Shown here piece after piece: positions 1 to 11,515 of a stretch of 64,000 bases of DNA. Source of the stretch: Iris pallida (lineage: Eukaryota > Streptophyta > Magnoliopsida > Asparagales > Iridaceae); contig JANAVB010044018.1 of assembly GCA_029216955.1 (NCBI GenBank), positions 3,133,359 through 3,197,358 of the forward strand, written 5' to 3'. The notes beneath the pieces are model-generated. The model had not been told where the DNA came from, did not search any database, and worked only from the letters and a program-made list of their open reading frames with translations. The first letter of the stretch is position 1; each line of letters starts with the position of its first letter. Both the position numbers and the translations under genes were made by a program.

Positions 1-1430
1 CAAATCTGCTAGCAAGTGACGATCTATCGTCAAACACATGGCTGTCGGATACCTACTCAAGGCATCGGCAACCACGTTGGCCTTTCCGGGGTGATACTGC
101 AGTAAAATATCGAAGTCCTTCATCAACTCCAACCACCTGTACTGCCTCATGTTGAGCTCCTTCTGTGTAAACACATACTTCAATCTCTTATAATCTGTAA
201 AGATCTCCACCTGCTCTCCGTATAAATTGTGTTTCCACAACTTCAAAGCAAAAATAACTGTTGCCAACTCCAACTCGTGGGTAGGATAGTTCTTTTCATG
301 GGGACATAACTGCCTCGAAGCATAGGTAATCACCTTCCCATGCTGCTGCAAGACACAACCCAAATCCTTTCCTGAGGCGTCACTGTAGATAGTGAACCCT
401 CCTGATCCTGATGGCAATGTCAGAATCGGAGCTGTCGTCAGCCGCTTCTTCAACTCATTAAAAGCGGCCTGATACTCCTTTGACCAGACAAACTATATAT
501 CCTTCTAGGTCAGCCTAGTCAATGGCTATACAACTCGGGAGAAATCTTGCACGAACCTCCTATAGTAGCCTGCCAATCCCAAGAAGCTCCTGATCTCTGC
601 TACTAAACTCGGTGCTGTCCAAGCCTCAACTGCCGTGATCTTCTTCGGGTCAACTGAGATCCCATCTCCAGTCACCACATGATCCAAGAAGTCAATTTTG
701 TCGAGAAAGAACTCACACTTCGAGAGCTTGCCATAATGCTCCTCCCTCCTGAGAGTCTCCAGAACCACTCTCAAGTGCTCCTCATGCTCCTCCTCAGTCT
801 TCGAGTACACTAGGATATCATCGATGAACACCACCACAAATATGTCCAAGTACTGGTGGAATACCTTGTTCATCAGGTTCATGAATACCGCCAGGGCATT
901 AGTCAACCCAAACGACATCACCATGAACTCAAACTGGCCATACCGCGTCCTGAATGCGGTCTTCGGGATATCCTTCTTCTACACCTTCACCTGATGGTAA
1001 CCCGACCTCAAATCAATCTTAGAAAATACCCTCGTCCCACTCAGCTGATCGAAGAGATCGTCGATCCTCGGCAGCGGGTACTTGTTCTTGATTTTGAGGC
1101 TGTTGAGTGCCCTGTAGTCGATACACATACTGACCGACCCATCCTTCTTCTGTACAAAGAGTACCGGTGCACCCCATGGTGAAGAACTCGATCGGATGAA
1201 GCCCTTGTCCTGCAGCTCATCCACCAGCTTCTTCAACTCTACCAGCTCGCTGTTGTTCACCCTATAGACGTGCTGAGATATCGGCTCTACGACGGGCACT
1301 AAGTCTATAAAGAACGCCACGTCTCTGTCCGGTGGTAGTCCTGGCAAAATCTTCCGGAAAGACGTCCATGAACTTTGCTATCAAAGGGTGTGGCACTGCC
1401 TGCTCCTCATCTAATACTCCACAGAAGACT
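1..1430 (-). pseudogene. Tekay/Del-type Ty3/gypsy pol remnant: RT and RNase H
   Basis: Decayed polymerase segment of a chromovirus-like Ty3/gypsy element, cut by the window's left edge, so integrase and chromodomain are not visible. Reading leftward on the minus strand, 979-1347 holds RT fingers ([37 protein letters not shown]). 526-924 holds the palm with the catalytic FIDDILVYS and the connection [10 protein letters not shown]. 1-525 keeps RNase H landmarks ([32 protein letters not shown]) interrupted by stops. The two RT blocks are separated by a stop near 976. RT would copy element RNA into cDNA and RNase H would remove the RNA strand; this copy cannot make an intact enzyme. Lineage is assigned from motif resemblance to the better-preserved copies at 33482-53449. 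Confidence 0.85.
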
Positions 1431-1438
1431 CTGCTGCT

Positions 1439-1996
1439 CTACTCCGCCAGCCGTCGGGTGAACTCGAACTCTGGCTCTCCGGGTGCTCTAAAAAGAACTC
1501 TACCCCTGCGGCAATCTATGCTGGCGTGGTGCCTGCTCAACCAATCCATACCGAGTACGATATCATAGTTCGGTAATGGCATCACCAGCAGACTCACATC
1601 CAACTCTTGGCCTCCCAAATCAACTCTTCGACCCTTGTAAATATCACTAACTAGGATAATACCACCCTCGGTCGTGATCTTACAAGTCATAGACAATGGT
1701 TCAGATACAATGTGGTGTCTAATAGCAACAGATACAGACATAAAGCGGTAGGAAGCCCCTGAATAGAACAATGCAAAAGCTGGAATAGAGTCGAGAAGAA
1801 TAGAATCTGCGACCAGCTCCCCGATAGCCTCTGTGTCCTCAGCTGCCATGGTGAAAGCTCGCCCCTGCTGACCTCCCTGGCCTGCTGGTGATGCTGAGTG
1901 AACCTTTGTTGCTGAGTCTGCAAGGGTCCCTTCTGCTGTACTGCTGGAGCTCTGGCTCCCGCCCCCTAAGCTGTTCGTCCTGATGACATGGAACAC
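1439..1996 (-). pseudogene. Ty3/gypsy aspartic protease domain with mutated catalytic Asp
   Basis: This 185-codon open stretch covers the end of gag and the retropepsin-like protease that would cleave Gag-Pol. The active-site loop normally reads DSGAS; here it reads FYSGAS, so the catalytic aspartate is a tyrosine (TAT, about 1760). The flanking protease landmarks [18 protein letters not shown] and HHASIDC are present. The related copies at 36895, 44546 and 52195 retain DSG. The frame is long and uninterrupted, so the substitution is a point change within an otherwise preserved domain. It predicts loss of protease activity. Confidence 0.8.
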
Positions 1997-2352
1997 TGCT
2001 TCAGCTAGTGCTCCGCTGAACCGCAGAGTAGGAACCTCCCGGGCTGCTGCCTGAGTGCCTGTGGTTGAAACCTCGGATGCTGTTGCTGCACCTGCTGGAA
2101 AGGTGTATGGCCCTGACCCTAGAACTGTTGTAGCTGGAACTGCCTCTGCTGCTGCTGAGATAAATCAAGAATAACGGGGGAAGGTCTCTGTATAGGCAGA
2201 GGTACACCTTCAAATACAGCAAAAATGCCAACCTGAGTTAGCACAACAGGAGCTACGGTCTCAAGGCCCTGCTGAACAGTACGAGAGGTGGCCGACCTCT
2301 CGATAGTATCCCCCGGACCGGAGCGATGAGATCGTATCTCCATAACCATCAT
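1997..2352 (-). pseudogene. Truncated gag remnant, Tekay-type
   Basis: A short Met-initiated reading (77 codons from 2352) is followed, in frame after a stop, by glutamine-rich sequence and a partial CCHC zinc knuckle (LLCGSAEH, then a stop, then LKQC). The capsid region, several hundred residues in the array copies, is missing between the N-terminus and the knuckle. Gag would form the particle and bind element RNA through the knuckle. The absence of capsid suggests a large internal deletion in this copy. The exact junction cannot be fixed without an intact relative. Confidence 0.6.
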
Positions 2353-2595
2353 GAAGACAGATCAAAATAAGAAGCAATTACTGAGAATGAAGCAAAAAAT
2401 CAAAGGAGGACAGTTTATCTATTCAAAGGAAAGCATTTAATCAACAAGAATTTAGATGGCAAGTATTAGATCGGAGTTTTCCTAATGTGATTGAGTACCT
2501 CAAAACTATATCCTATATCCTACTGCAGGCTGTAGTGATACTCTAGTTCGAATACCACTACAAATCTAGACCTGCATGGTCCACAATTAAAAACG
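2353..2595 (-). other. 5' untranslated leader and primer-binding region of the left Tekay element
   Basis: This is non-coding sequence between the LTR end (2596) and the gag remnant. The part nearest the LTR contains, on the minus strand, a block ending CCATGCAGGTCT that recurs beside the LTRs of the array (for example near 38440). It therefore marks a conserved leader. No clean match to the usual initiator-Met primer site is visible. Confidence 0.55.
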
Positions 2596-3299
2596 TGTCA
2601 CGACCCGCACATATTGTAGGGGCACGAGAAGTGGGTACGTCCTGCCTACGCTGTAGTGTCGGCGGTAGAACGTTGTCCTAGGTCACATACATCTAACAAT
2701 TATAAGGTACATTTATAATATATACGCTTCGAATGCAGGACAATATAGAAATGTACAACTCAATCACAGCTAAGGTAGAAAATACGATAAAATAGATAGA
2801 TATGAAGGTCGCCAAAAGAAATACAATAGGAGAAGAAGTCTAAGTATCTAAGATAACATCTCCACAACATCTAAATAACAAAATCCTAAATAGGTACATA
2901 ATGTATCCAAAATAAGGCAAGACAATAAAGTAAAATAACTAGTCTAGCTAACTAGCCTAGACTACTGGAGTAATGTCCTCTACAAGGACTGAGTCCTCCT
3001 GGGAGTCCAGCTCGCAGGTGTCATCTAGGCCTGCTCCGTAGTATGTAGGACAGAACTCCTCAATGTCATCTGTAATATTTCAACAGGTCCAGTCAGGACA
3101 GGAATGAGCATAATACATGTCACGCAGTTCATAATATGACAGAAAATGTAAGCATGCTATAGAGTAAGATACATGAATCGCTGAAGAATATATATAAAGT
3201 AAAAGAGATGACTGTAAAGAAATATCTACTATAATTAAAGAACTAACAGTGGCTAGTGATGTAGAGTACAAGATAGACATGTGAACGGCTTGAATTTGT

Positions 3300-3560
3300 A
3301 CATGATTATTCTAAGAGTTTGCACATGATTATACTACCTTAGAATTGTGCACATGACCATTTATACTTCCTCGTACCCCAATCAATACACAAGGATCTAG
3401 ACAAGTTACGTTATTGTACAAGATTTCACATGGGGGCCCATAAATGGGTGCACATGAAGTATACATGAGGGGCTCTGTGAACATGAGAGTACATGAATCA
3501 CAAGAGTACACATGAATGGTAAAAGCACCAAAGTACATGATGAAAGTAAAACACAGATGA
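3300..3560 (-). repeat. CATG-rich degenerate sub-repeat in LTR piece A
   Basis: ACATGA/GTACATGAA-type motifs recur about every 15-35 bases. A comparable sub-repeat lies at a similar distance (about 0.7-1.1 kb) from the 3' terminus of two other LTRs in the window (11299-11515 and 59152-59300), though the motifs differ. Confidence 0.5.
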
Positions 3561-3959
3561 CATAACGTAATACGATGGTCCCGAGGGGATAACATCTCAT
3601 GATGGAATCCATATAGTACCAATCCGTGTGAACAACATGACAGCATCAAGTAAAATAATCTAGAGCGTAAATATAAATCCTATCAAGTATGAAATGGTCA
3701 GAGAATGTACTCGCCTGATATCCTGAGTATCCAATGAGTATATTGTCCAGACAGAGTAGATGAGTCCTATTTAGAGCAACACAGGTCACAACATGTCCAA
3801 AATGGTAATATTAATCTTTACAATGCATTCTATATAAATTCTAGGTCATTCTAGACTAAAGTCAACTCTTGGTCAACTCTAGTCAACTTTACTAGTCAAA
3901 CTAGGTCAACTGGGCCAATCCTAGTCAAATCAAGTCTCATTAAGCCTAACCAAGCCTAG

Positions 3960-3964
3960 GCTAG
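3960..3964. repeat. Target-site duplication GCTAG, left copy
   Basis: GCTAG directly precedes the LTR start TGTCACTCCCC. The same five bases follow the LTR end at 6939-6943. Five-base duplications are what LTR-element integrases generate. Confidence 0.9.
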
Positions 3965-4252
3965 TGTCACTCCCCGTTCCCGGAATGCATATTTTTATAC
4001 ATGTACAACTCATGAGTATTTATTTAGTATTTATCATGTAGTATTCTGTATTTAAATTCCTTTGAAATTTTTATGTTAATTAATTATCTGCTCTTTAAAT
4101 TCCATGATTAATTTATTTTCTGCAATTTTATTTCTGTATTTTCTTCCTGCTTTTATTTCCTGCTTTTAGTCTTACTTATTTGGTTCGGCCTTATTGGGTT
4201 CGGATTGGTGGTGGACAACCCGGCCCACTAGCTCCCACATACCACCCCCTTC

Positions 4253-4262
4253 CTATTTAAAG
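4253..4262 (+). promoter_or_regulatory. Candidate TATA box of the solo LTR
   Basis: CTATTTAAAG lies about 290 bp into the LTR, followed by a CT-rich stretch (CTCTTTCTCTCTCC) typical of plant retrotransposon transcription starts. Predicted from sequence only. Confidence 0.5.
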
Positions 4263-4584
4263 CTTCCATCTCTTTCTCTCTCCTCATTACTTCATTCTCA
4301 CCATTACTTCTTCTTCTTCCTCTCATTACTTCTCCACCTAACCAGCAGCAGCAGTAGGCAAGTGCAAACTTGCTCTTTCTCCACCCATTTTTATGGTTCA
4401 TTTGCCTTCTTCTCGTGATTCCAAGAGAGATTAGTTCTTAGCATTTTTGATTTCTACGGCTGGTTTTCTCTAGATCTAAGTTATAGTATTTCGGCTGTTC
4501 ATGGGTTCTTGGTCCACCAACTTAGCGTGTATTTCTGGCACTGGAACAAGGCTCCATGGGACTTGGAGTTTGGGAGATGTTTCA

Positions 4585-5160
4585 CGCACACGTTCTTACG
4601 TGCTCGCGTAAACATCAGCCCAGTCACGCACACGTCTATACGTGTTTGCATGTATTTTCAGTCACGCTAACGTTCTCATGAGCGTGCGTGTATTTCAGTC
4701 ACGCTCATGTCTGTGCGTGTCTGCGTGACTTTTGAGTTACGTCCACTCTGTGCGTGCGTGTATTTTTAGTCACGCTCGTATTTGAGTGCGTGTATTTTCA
4801 GTCACGCTCGCGTTGCCTGCGTGTATTTGAGTCACGCTCCTGTCTTTGTACTGCGTGCATGACTTTTCACACTCATGTCCCTGAGCTTGCGTGCGTGACT
4901 TTTTACGATCACACTGTTCGTGACTTTTGGCGTGCGTGACTTTTTCACCCTCATGCTGCGCATGCGTGCGTGAATTATTTATCACGCTCATACGCTCACG
5001 TTGCCAGCACGTATCACTTGTCACGCATCACTTGTCACACCTCACTGTTCACGCTCACGCTTACCAGAGTGTACTACTTTTTACGCTCGCTCCTTCATGC
5101 CAGACTTGGCGTACTTTTCACGCATACGATTCTTGCGTGACTTTTGGACTTAGCTTAGAC
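4585..5160 (+). repeat. CpG-rich degenerate tandem repeat (30-38 bp unit) in solo LTR
   Basis: Units start GTCACGCTC and end in GCGTG(C/T)GTG plus TATTTTCA or ACTTTT. Examples begin at 4623, 4661, 4698, 4736, 4769, 4801 and 4831, with looser copies to about 5140. Many units hold CACGC facing GCGTG and can fold as small hairpins, for example CACGCT 4663-4668 with AGCGTG 4681-4686. The block lies downstream of the candidate TATA box, so it would be in the transcribed leader. Short ORFs read across it are low-complexity by-products. Confidence 0.8.
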
Positions 5161-5601
5161 TTGTTAGCATGACTTCCTGACTTGGGAGTTTTATTTGTTC
5201 TATATTTTTTTTATTTATTTAATGTTGGCATGATAATTCCCTATTTTATCCTTACGCCTTTTTGCATGAACCCGAAAATCTTAGCATGTTAATATTTTAA
5301 TACCTAGGGTTGTGTATTAGTGCCAAGTGTCTGGATTGGTATATGGATATCCAGCGAGACTGGAACTTGACCTTGAGAGTTATAGACTCAACCCTATTTA
5401 ATGCTAATGACTTTCATGCCTTGTCACCATTAATGACGATGGTTATCTTGACTAATTTGATCATGCGTTCCTAGTTGGAACTAAGAGACTGGCTAGTCGT
5501 CTTATTGAAATAAATGAATGAGACACGTTCATGTTATGAACTATTGCAATCGACTGGCTGATCCCGAAATATTGACATACATGCACATGCAGGCTTCAAT
5601 C

Positions 5602-5637
5602 TATTTATTTATTTATTTATTTATTTATTTATTTTTT
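5602..5637. repeat. (TTTA)n microsatellite
   Basis: About eight ATTT/TTTA units in a row followed by a T run, inside the solo LTR. Confidence 0.9.
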
Positions 5638-6938
5638 ACAAAAGAAGCATGTGTACTTTATGTTCAAGGCATGATTATTCCGTAGTTAGTTTGATTGTTG
5701 TATTACGCTATGTAAGACCTACAACCTAGCCGCACGGGTATCGTTGTAGAGTTGCGCATATCGTACCCCGTACGAAAGTACTCATTGAATGACTATGATC
5801 CACGGCATGGAACTTCACTCAACGTAGAGACTATTAAGTTAAATAAAATAATGATTGCATGGAGAGAATGGATTCCCGAGTTCTTACATGGCAGCCCCCT
5901 TGGAACGAGTAGTACCCGACGGGCCGGCTGGTTCCCACAGATACTGTAAATCTGCCACACGGGCAGGGAGCGGTATCTGCTTTTATTATTGTATATTATA
6001 TATTGACGGGCGTCCTGCTAGGACTCGTCTAATTCATGCATGGCGCACAGGATTGACTGGATAGACTAGCCTTGCTCGCACATAGTAAGAACTGAGGAAT
6101 CTCTAATTGCATAATTCCAGGATAACTTGGGACTCACAATAGCAAGCCATAGGATTTGATTGGCCGTTCAAGATGATTTGTTTGTGTACTACACTACTCT
6201 ATTACCTAACTGGGATGATCAGAATGTCAGGACATGACGGGCCAACTTCTGTCCTTGTTTGGTTGGGAGGTTGGTTCGAAGTGTCGTGATGTGATGTGAA
6301 TCCTAGTGGAAAGCAGAGATCTATTATCATTATATTCTGTTACTTACTGGTTTAGTCCTTCATATCATCCTTCCTTGTGGTACTTGCTATTAGAGGTCTA
6401 GCCTCTCTGGTTTTGCATGGCCAGATTTAGAGCCAGTCCCCGAGGACTCAGCTTACTTCTACCTCCAGGATGGTCAACACTAAGAGAATGATTGCAGGAG
6501 GACTCGAGTGGGTTCCTTACTTCACCGCTCGTTTTGTTATTTACCTTTATACTTAGCCGTTGGGCATCGACATGTTAGTCGGATTGTCTTGTACTTACTT
6601 TTATATAATTGTAATTAAGTCAGACTGCAGCTGATAACAATTGTGTACACTTTGCTATACCATCTGGCTATGTTTTGTAAAGCCAGATCTCGAGAACATT
6701 TTGACTAAGCATTTGGGACGCCTTACTGCTTTATCTTACATGTTCTCTATTTTATGCTTCTTGATTGAATGATTGAGACAATAGATGTAAAATGACCATA
6801 GTAAGACTTTCATGTAGTATGCACCCCCTCGTCTGGTTAGACAGCATTGATCGTATTATACGGTATTCATCTACCCGTAATACGTAGCTGGCTGAGTCAT
6901 TCCCCCGCTCTCCAGTATTCTGGTTCTGGGGCGTGACA

Positions 6939-6943
6939 GCTAG
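6939..6943. repeat. Target-site duplication GCTAG, right copy
   Basis: Matches 3960-3964 exactly and directly follows the LTR terminus GTGACA. Confidence 0.9.
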
Positions 6944-7450
6944 CACTCAAACACAATCAAAGCCCAAACAAGTTATCACACACACAAATACAACTATGTA
7001 TATATATACCTATACAATATGTATATATATATAGGCATTCATATAGGCTAGTGCCAAATACACAAGCACGGCACAAACATGGTAGATATATAAATGGGGG
7101 TGAGTGTGTGTGTCAATATTATAGTGGATAGTGTTATGGTGTGTGTGTGTAGACTGCAAGTTATAGGGTGTGTGTGTGTATAGGCATACTTGTGTGGTGT
7201 GTGTGTACAAGTTATGAGTGTATCAGTGAGTGACATGTGTGTGTGTGTGTATTGGGGTTACATACAAGGGGGTTAAGGATACATGGTGTCAAGGGTGTAT
7301 GTGAATATGTTTATATGGGTGCCTCACATGTATGAGTGTGTGTGGACAAGAGTATTTTGTGTGACAGTGCTTAGGGTGTGTGTATTGTACTCAGTTGCAT
7401 GGTGTGTGTATGTGTGTGCAGGTTATGAGTGATAGGATGTGTGTGTGACA
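6944..7450 (-). repeat. 5' LTR of the left Tekay element, piece B (GT-rich)
   Basis: Sequence after the solo LTR resumes LTR-like sequence: the first ~40 bases align loosely with the inverse of about 10,880 in the related LTR. It then becomes GT-rich (TGTGTGTG interspersed with TACAAG/TTATGAG). A similar GT-rich texture resumes at 12372, so the two blocks are probably one region split by the plus-strand fragment between them. The right boundary (near 7450) is approximate. Met-initiated readings here are dinucleotide-repeat artefacts. Confidence 0.45.
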
Positions 7451-8506
7451 TAGTGGTATTGGAGTTTAGTGAATACGAGACTCGATTTAAACAAGTCCAA
7501 GGATTCCATAAACTGGATTTAGAGGTTTCGGATCTAATTTAAAATGAGGTGAAGGAATTTGAAATTTTGATTAAATGAATAAGTGTTGACTCCTAAAAAG
7601 AGGGGTATGTTTCGTAGAAAATGTTTTGGAAGTTAAAGATTTTGTCTATGGTGATTGTGGTAAAGGTTTAGATGACTGAAGGTTATAAAATTTCGATGAT
7701 AGTTATATAGAGGTTGATTTTCATATTGGAACTTGTGAGAAAAAAAAAAAGAATATGGGTTGGCAAATGATAAACTGATAGTATTAGAGAGGGATGATTT
7801 GCTGACTTCATATGAAATCTTTTCTTGTTTTCTCTAAAAAGGTTTTTTCAATATCATTGAATCCTAGTTTCCTTATTCCGACCAAATCGACTTCGATTAT
7901 ATTTTCTTGTCATATTTATATCTTGGGTTGCACTTAATTGAATTAAATTTGATTGTGACCTGAATCTCTATCCTTGTATGCTCGATCTCAGACTTTGTTG
8001 AACCTGTCCTCCATATTGCCTAAATCTTGATTTCCCCCAATTTGATCAACTTAGATCGTATCAAGACTAAATATTCTTAATACATATTGTGATTGGAAAT
8101 TTTCCATGGAATTGGCTTTCATTCCTTAACTTTGATTTTGATTTTCTTTTTTTTCTGAACCCTTTAAAGATAATGGGTAGTTACTTTTCTTTATTTTTAT
8201 GATAAGTATCAGTTTTCTTATAGGATGGTAGACCGCCTTACAGTTTTGATGGTTTGTTGTTTCTGTAACTTCTCTAGTTTAGCACCCTAAATTGCTTGTA
8301 TGTTTTGATACCCTATGACCGTTTTGGTTTAGCATGACTAGTATACCTAGATGAGACTTTCACTACCACCGTATGCCATGACCCTGTATGTCGTCCTTTT
8401 GATGGTATGATTTATTTAAGTTCTGGAATTTGATTGTGGAGGTTTGACCTAGAAGGATTACGAACATTTTAATTTCGAAGACGAAATTTTTATAAGGTGG
8501 GTAGGA
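7451..8506 (+). mobile_element. Non-coding internal remnant of a plus-strand gypsy element
   Basis: About 1.06 kb of AT-rich sequence with no coding frame I can recognise. It ends with the block AATTTCGAAGACGAAATTTT and a purine tract directly before an LTR, the arrangement found at the 3' end of Tekay-type elements. Its left edge follows GTGACA (7445-7450), and a weak primer-site-like TGGTATTGGAG starts at 7454, three mismatches from the common plant initiator-Met site. No 5' LTR matching 8507-12371 lies to its left, so it is either 5'-truncated or a rearranged large non-autonomous element. Confidence 0.5.
8495..8506 (+). other. Polypurine tract
   Basis: AGGTGGGTAGGA directly precedes the LTR start TGTGAGCACCC. 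The array elements have the near-identical AAGGTGGGTAGAGT before TGTAACACCC. The tract would prime plus-strand DNA synthesis. Confidence 0.75.
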
Positions 8507-9954
8507 TGTGAGCACCCTAAATTTCGGGTTGATTTTTTTTTCATTTTATTTTAATTTTCTGATTGAGGGTAATTTTGAAATTTCATGTTTATAATTATTT
8601 TAATAATGATATTTAATTCATGATATGATTTTAGGTGATTTTAAATCATTTTAAAATTATTTAAATTAATGACTTGTGGTTTTGACGTTTTGCTAGTGAA
8701 ATCCTAGAGATTGTTTGACCTAGAGCCTAACCATGTGATTATGATATTTTAATGTCATTTTTGGCCTAAGGATATTTTTCCATTTGACCTCTTTGAATTA
8801 TTTTGATATTATTTTATTATTTATGATATTGTTTTGGGGTTATTTGAGTCGGGTTCGAATTTTAACTCAATCCGACTTGAAACGGGGACCCGGGGGTAGT
8901 TTGACTCTAGTGGAACCCACACACTAGTTAGGCATGGCCCACATGATATTAATTTTAGTCCGCATGATAGAAATATTTTAGTTAGAGGTTAGACTAATTA
9001 TTATGGATAAGGTTAGTGTGATTAGAGACTTTAGAATGACTAATTTAGCCCCAACCAATTAGCCCTTTCCTAATACTCATAGAATAGGTTAGTAGGGGCT
9101 TTTGGACTTTTCCTAATAGGACAAAACCACCTTTATGGCCAGCCACAATAAGGATAGGGTTGAGCCTCCCATTTGTCATTATCCATCTATTTTTCTCTCT
9201 CTTGTTCTTTTCCAAATTCCTAGAAAGCAATCCCTAGCAATTTCTCCACCAAATCCTTCCATTTTACCACCAAATCTTCTTCTTTCCTTCTCCATTCTAG
9301 CCAAGGAGGAAGCTACCCAAGTTTGGGAGGATTCGGAGCTCGTTCGTGTCCTTTTGGAATCTCTACGTGTCGGTGTCGCTCCGGGAAGGTTTTTCTTCGA
9401 TTCGATCTATCGGGAGGTATAAATCCCTTCTCCTTTTCATTTCCTCATGCATATAGGTCTATTTTGAACCCATAGGAATGACCCCATGGTTGTATCCCAT
9501 TTTGTGTCCATTTGGAGGTCATAGGAGTGTCCTTTGTGTTGTGGATGTGTTCATGTTACATATATAGATTTATATATATATATTGTAATGAGAGTGTATC
9601 TATATTTATATATGTAATAAATGGTTCATGATGATTATATAATCAAGTTTGTGAGTGTGGTTCCTCATATTATTATTGCTATTATTGTTGTGGATAATTA
9701 GGATATATATTGTGTATTCTTTTGGCTCAAACTATCTAAATCCGTCATGATTTTTATCCACATTTTTAATTTCAGCCCTAAATTAGAAATGTCATAACTT
9801 CTAGCTCAAAGCTCGGTTTAATCTTCCGTTTTTTTTAAAGAAGCGTATTGAAGTTAGCTTTCCAAAAACATGTATTAATAGGCCTAATTCTTTCTATAAC
9901 TTTCTGGAGAATTATTTGAGTGTCAGTTGTACGAAAGACAAACGCGTTCTCGGT

Positions 9955-9990
9955 GTTTTCGCGATTCCGGGAGTTTCCGGAAACGAAAAC
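9955..9990 (+). other. CpG-rich inverted repeat in LTR
   Basis: GTTTTCG (9955-9961) pairs with CGAAAAC (9984-9990), and TTCCGG (9965-9970) pairs with CCGGAA (9977-9982), leaving a six-base loop and a small bulge. The surrounding ~100 bp is richer in CpG than the AT-rich neighbourhood. Confidence 0.6.
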
Positions 9991-11298
9991 GCGATCCGTT
10001 TAAAGTTTCGGAAAGCTAACACATAGATCTATAACATACTTTAATCCTAAATTTTAATTCATGCTAAGATGGTACAGTATTTATTATTAGTAGGAGTTAC
10101 TATTCGGCATATGCATTTTGTGCACCCTTGTGTATAATATAATGTTCTATTTGATTTTAACCCATGTTAATGTATATACATTATGTAATTAAATAGAGAA
10201 TACAAGCATGAGTAAATGTTTAAATAAATGATGTATGAGGTGTAAGTATCCTATCTAATGTAAGCATGTATAAGTATGGCTTGTAATGAATATGTAGGTT
10301 CCATAGTATGTAATGTATGGTGCATATAGTAGTGCAAGAGAATAAATGAATGATGAATGAATGCAAACATGAATGTAATGTAATAATAGATATAATGTAT
10401 GCAATATACAAGTTAATGAGATGTAATGTTCTATGTTAACACAAATCCTATATTACCTCATGTACCCCTTACACTATGTTGACACTATCACACTTGACAC
10501 ATTGTTAACTTACACTTTGACACTCTTTGATGTGTATACACTATGTATGCCCATTTAACCCTCACTTGCCCCTTTGCCATGTTCACATACACACACATAG
10601 CCTCTTAAATAAGTATTTATGAATATAGTTAACGTAGCTATGTATGTATATTATATATGTTAGCATATTGTGTTGTAATATATAAGTTTATATAACCATT
10701 TGAAATGCCATGATTATAGACCTAATGTTGAATACCAATATATGCATGTGTATATATGTGTAGACATATATAGCTTAAAGTAATAGATTACCTAGTGTAT
10801 ATCCAATGTGAATTCTTGCCTATTTGAGTATTGAATAATTGCATGCTATATAGAGTTGGGTGTATGTTGGCTTGTATAGCCTTGTATTGATGTGTGCTTG
10901 CCAGGATAGTCTTGGTTAGGCCTAGTAAGACTGACTGGGTTAGGACATGACCTAGTTTGACCTAGTTTGACTAGTGCAGTTGACCAGAGTTGACCAAGGG
11001 TTGACTTTGGCCTAGTTTGACCTAGATTCATGTAGAATGCATTATAGTGCTTTATATTACCCTTCTGGACATGTTGTGACTTGTGTTGTTCTTATTAGGA
11101 GCCAGACACCTCTCCTCGGATAGTATCTTTACCTTGGACATTCAGATATCAGGCGAGTACATTCTCTGATAGTTCTCTCATTTATTTGTCAATTACTGAA
11201 TTTCAGTTCTAGTTAGTTGTATGCGATTCTCTGTTACAACACGTGTGGATATTACTGGATTCATGTATACGACACATATTTATTTTCTGGCCTCTATT

Positions 11299-11515
11299 AC
11301 TGGTATCATCATTTTCGGCTTCTATTACTGGAATCACCTGCTGGAATCATTTACTGGAATCATTTACTGGTATCATTATATTTTGGCTGGACTCATCTTG
11401 AATCATTGTGTCAGAATTCTGGATTCACTTGCTGGGAGGGGAAATACTAGAGTAAGACATGTAGACATACCCCATTACTGGAATCACCCCTACTGGAATC
11501 TACTGGAATGATAGC
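11299..11515 (+). repeat. ACTGGAATCA sub-repeat
   Basis: The core ACTGG(A/T)ATCA recurs about eight times, at irregular 14-25 bp spacing in its dense part, about 0.9-1.1 kb from the LTR 3' end. Looser copies continue past 11,600. Confidence 0.65.

Larger units (their letters stand above)
2596..3964 (-). repeat. 5' LTR of the left Tekay element, piece A (3' end of the LTR)
   Basis: The piece begins (plus strand) TGTCACGACCCGCAC, which on the minus strand is the LTR terminus ...GTCGTGACA. It is recognisably homologous, inverted, to the end of the LTR at 8507-12371: both carry the blocks around CCTACGC, GGTAGAACG and CTAGGTC. It also carries GTCAACT-type repeats near 3855-3945 matching those at about 10930-11035. 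Homology stops at 3964, where a solo LTR is inserted. The remaining LTR sequence appears to continue at 6944. Confidence 0.75.
3965..6938 (+). mobile_element. Solo LTR, Tekay-type, 2,974 bp
   Basis: The element starts TGTCACTCCCC, ends CTGGGGCGTGACA, and is flanked on both sides by GCTAG. It has no internal region, so it is a solo LTR produced by recombination between the two LTRs of a full element. Its last ~35 bases (CTCTCCAGTATTCTGG then TTCTGGGGCGTGACA) match, inverted, the first bases of every LTR in the array at 30966-56114, so it belongs to a related family. It contains a TATA-like box, a long CpG-rich tandem region and a TTTA microsatellite. It interrupts the LTR of the left element and is therefore younger than that element. 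Confidence 0.9.

Noticed and set aside
7010..7236. Minus-strand ORFs rich in His-Thr
   Set aside because: Translations of GT microsatellite-like sequence.
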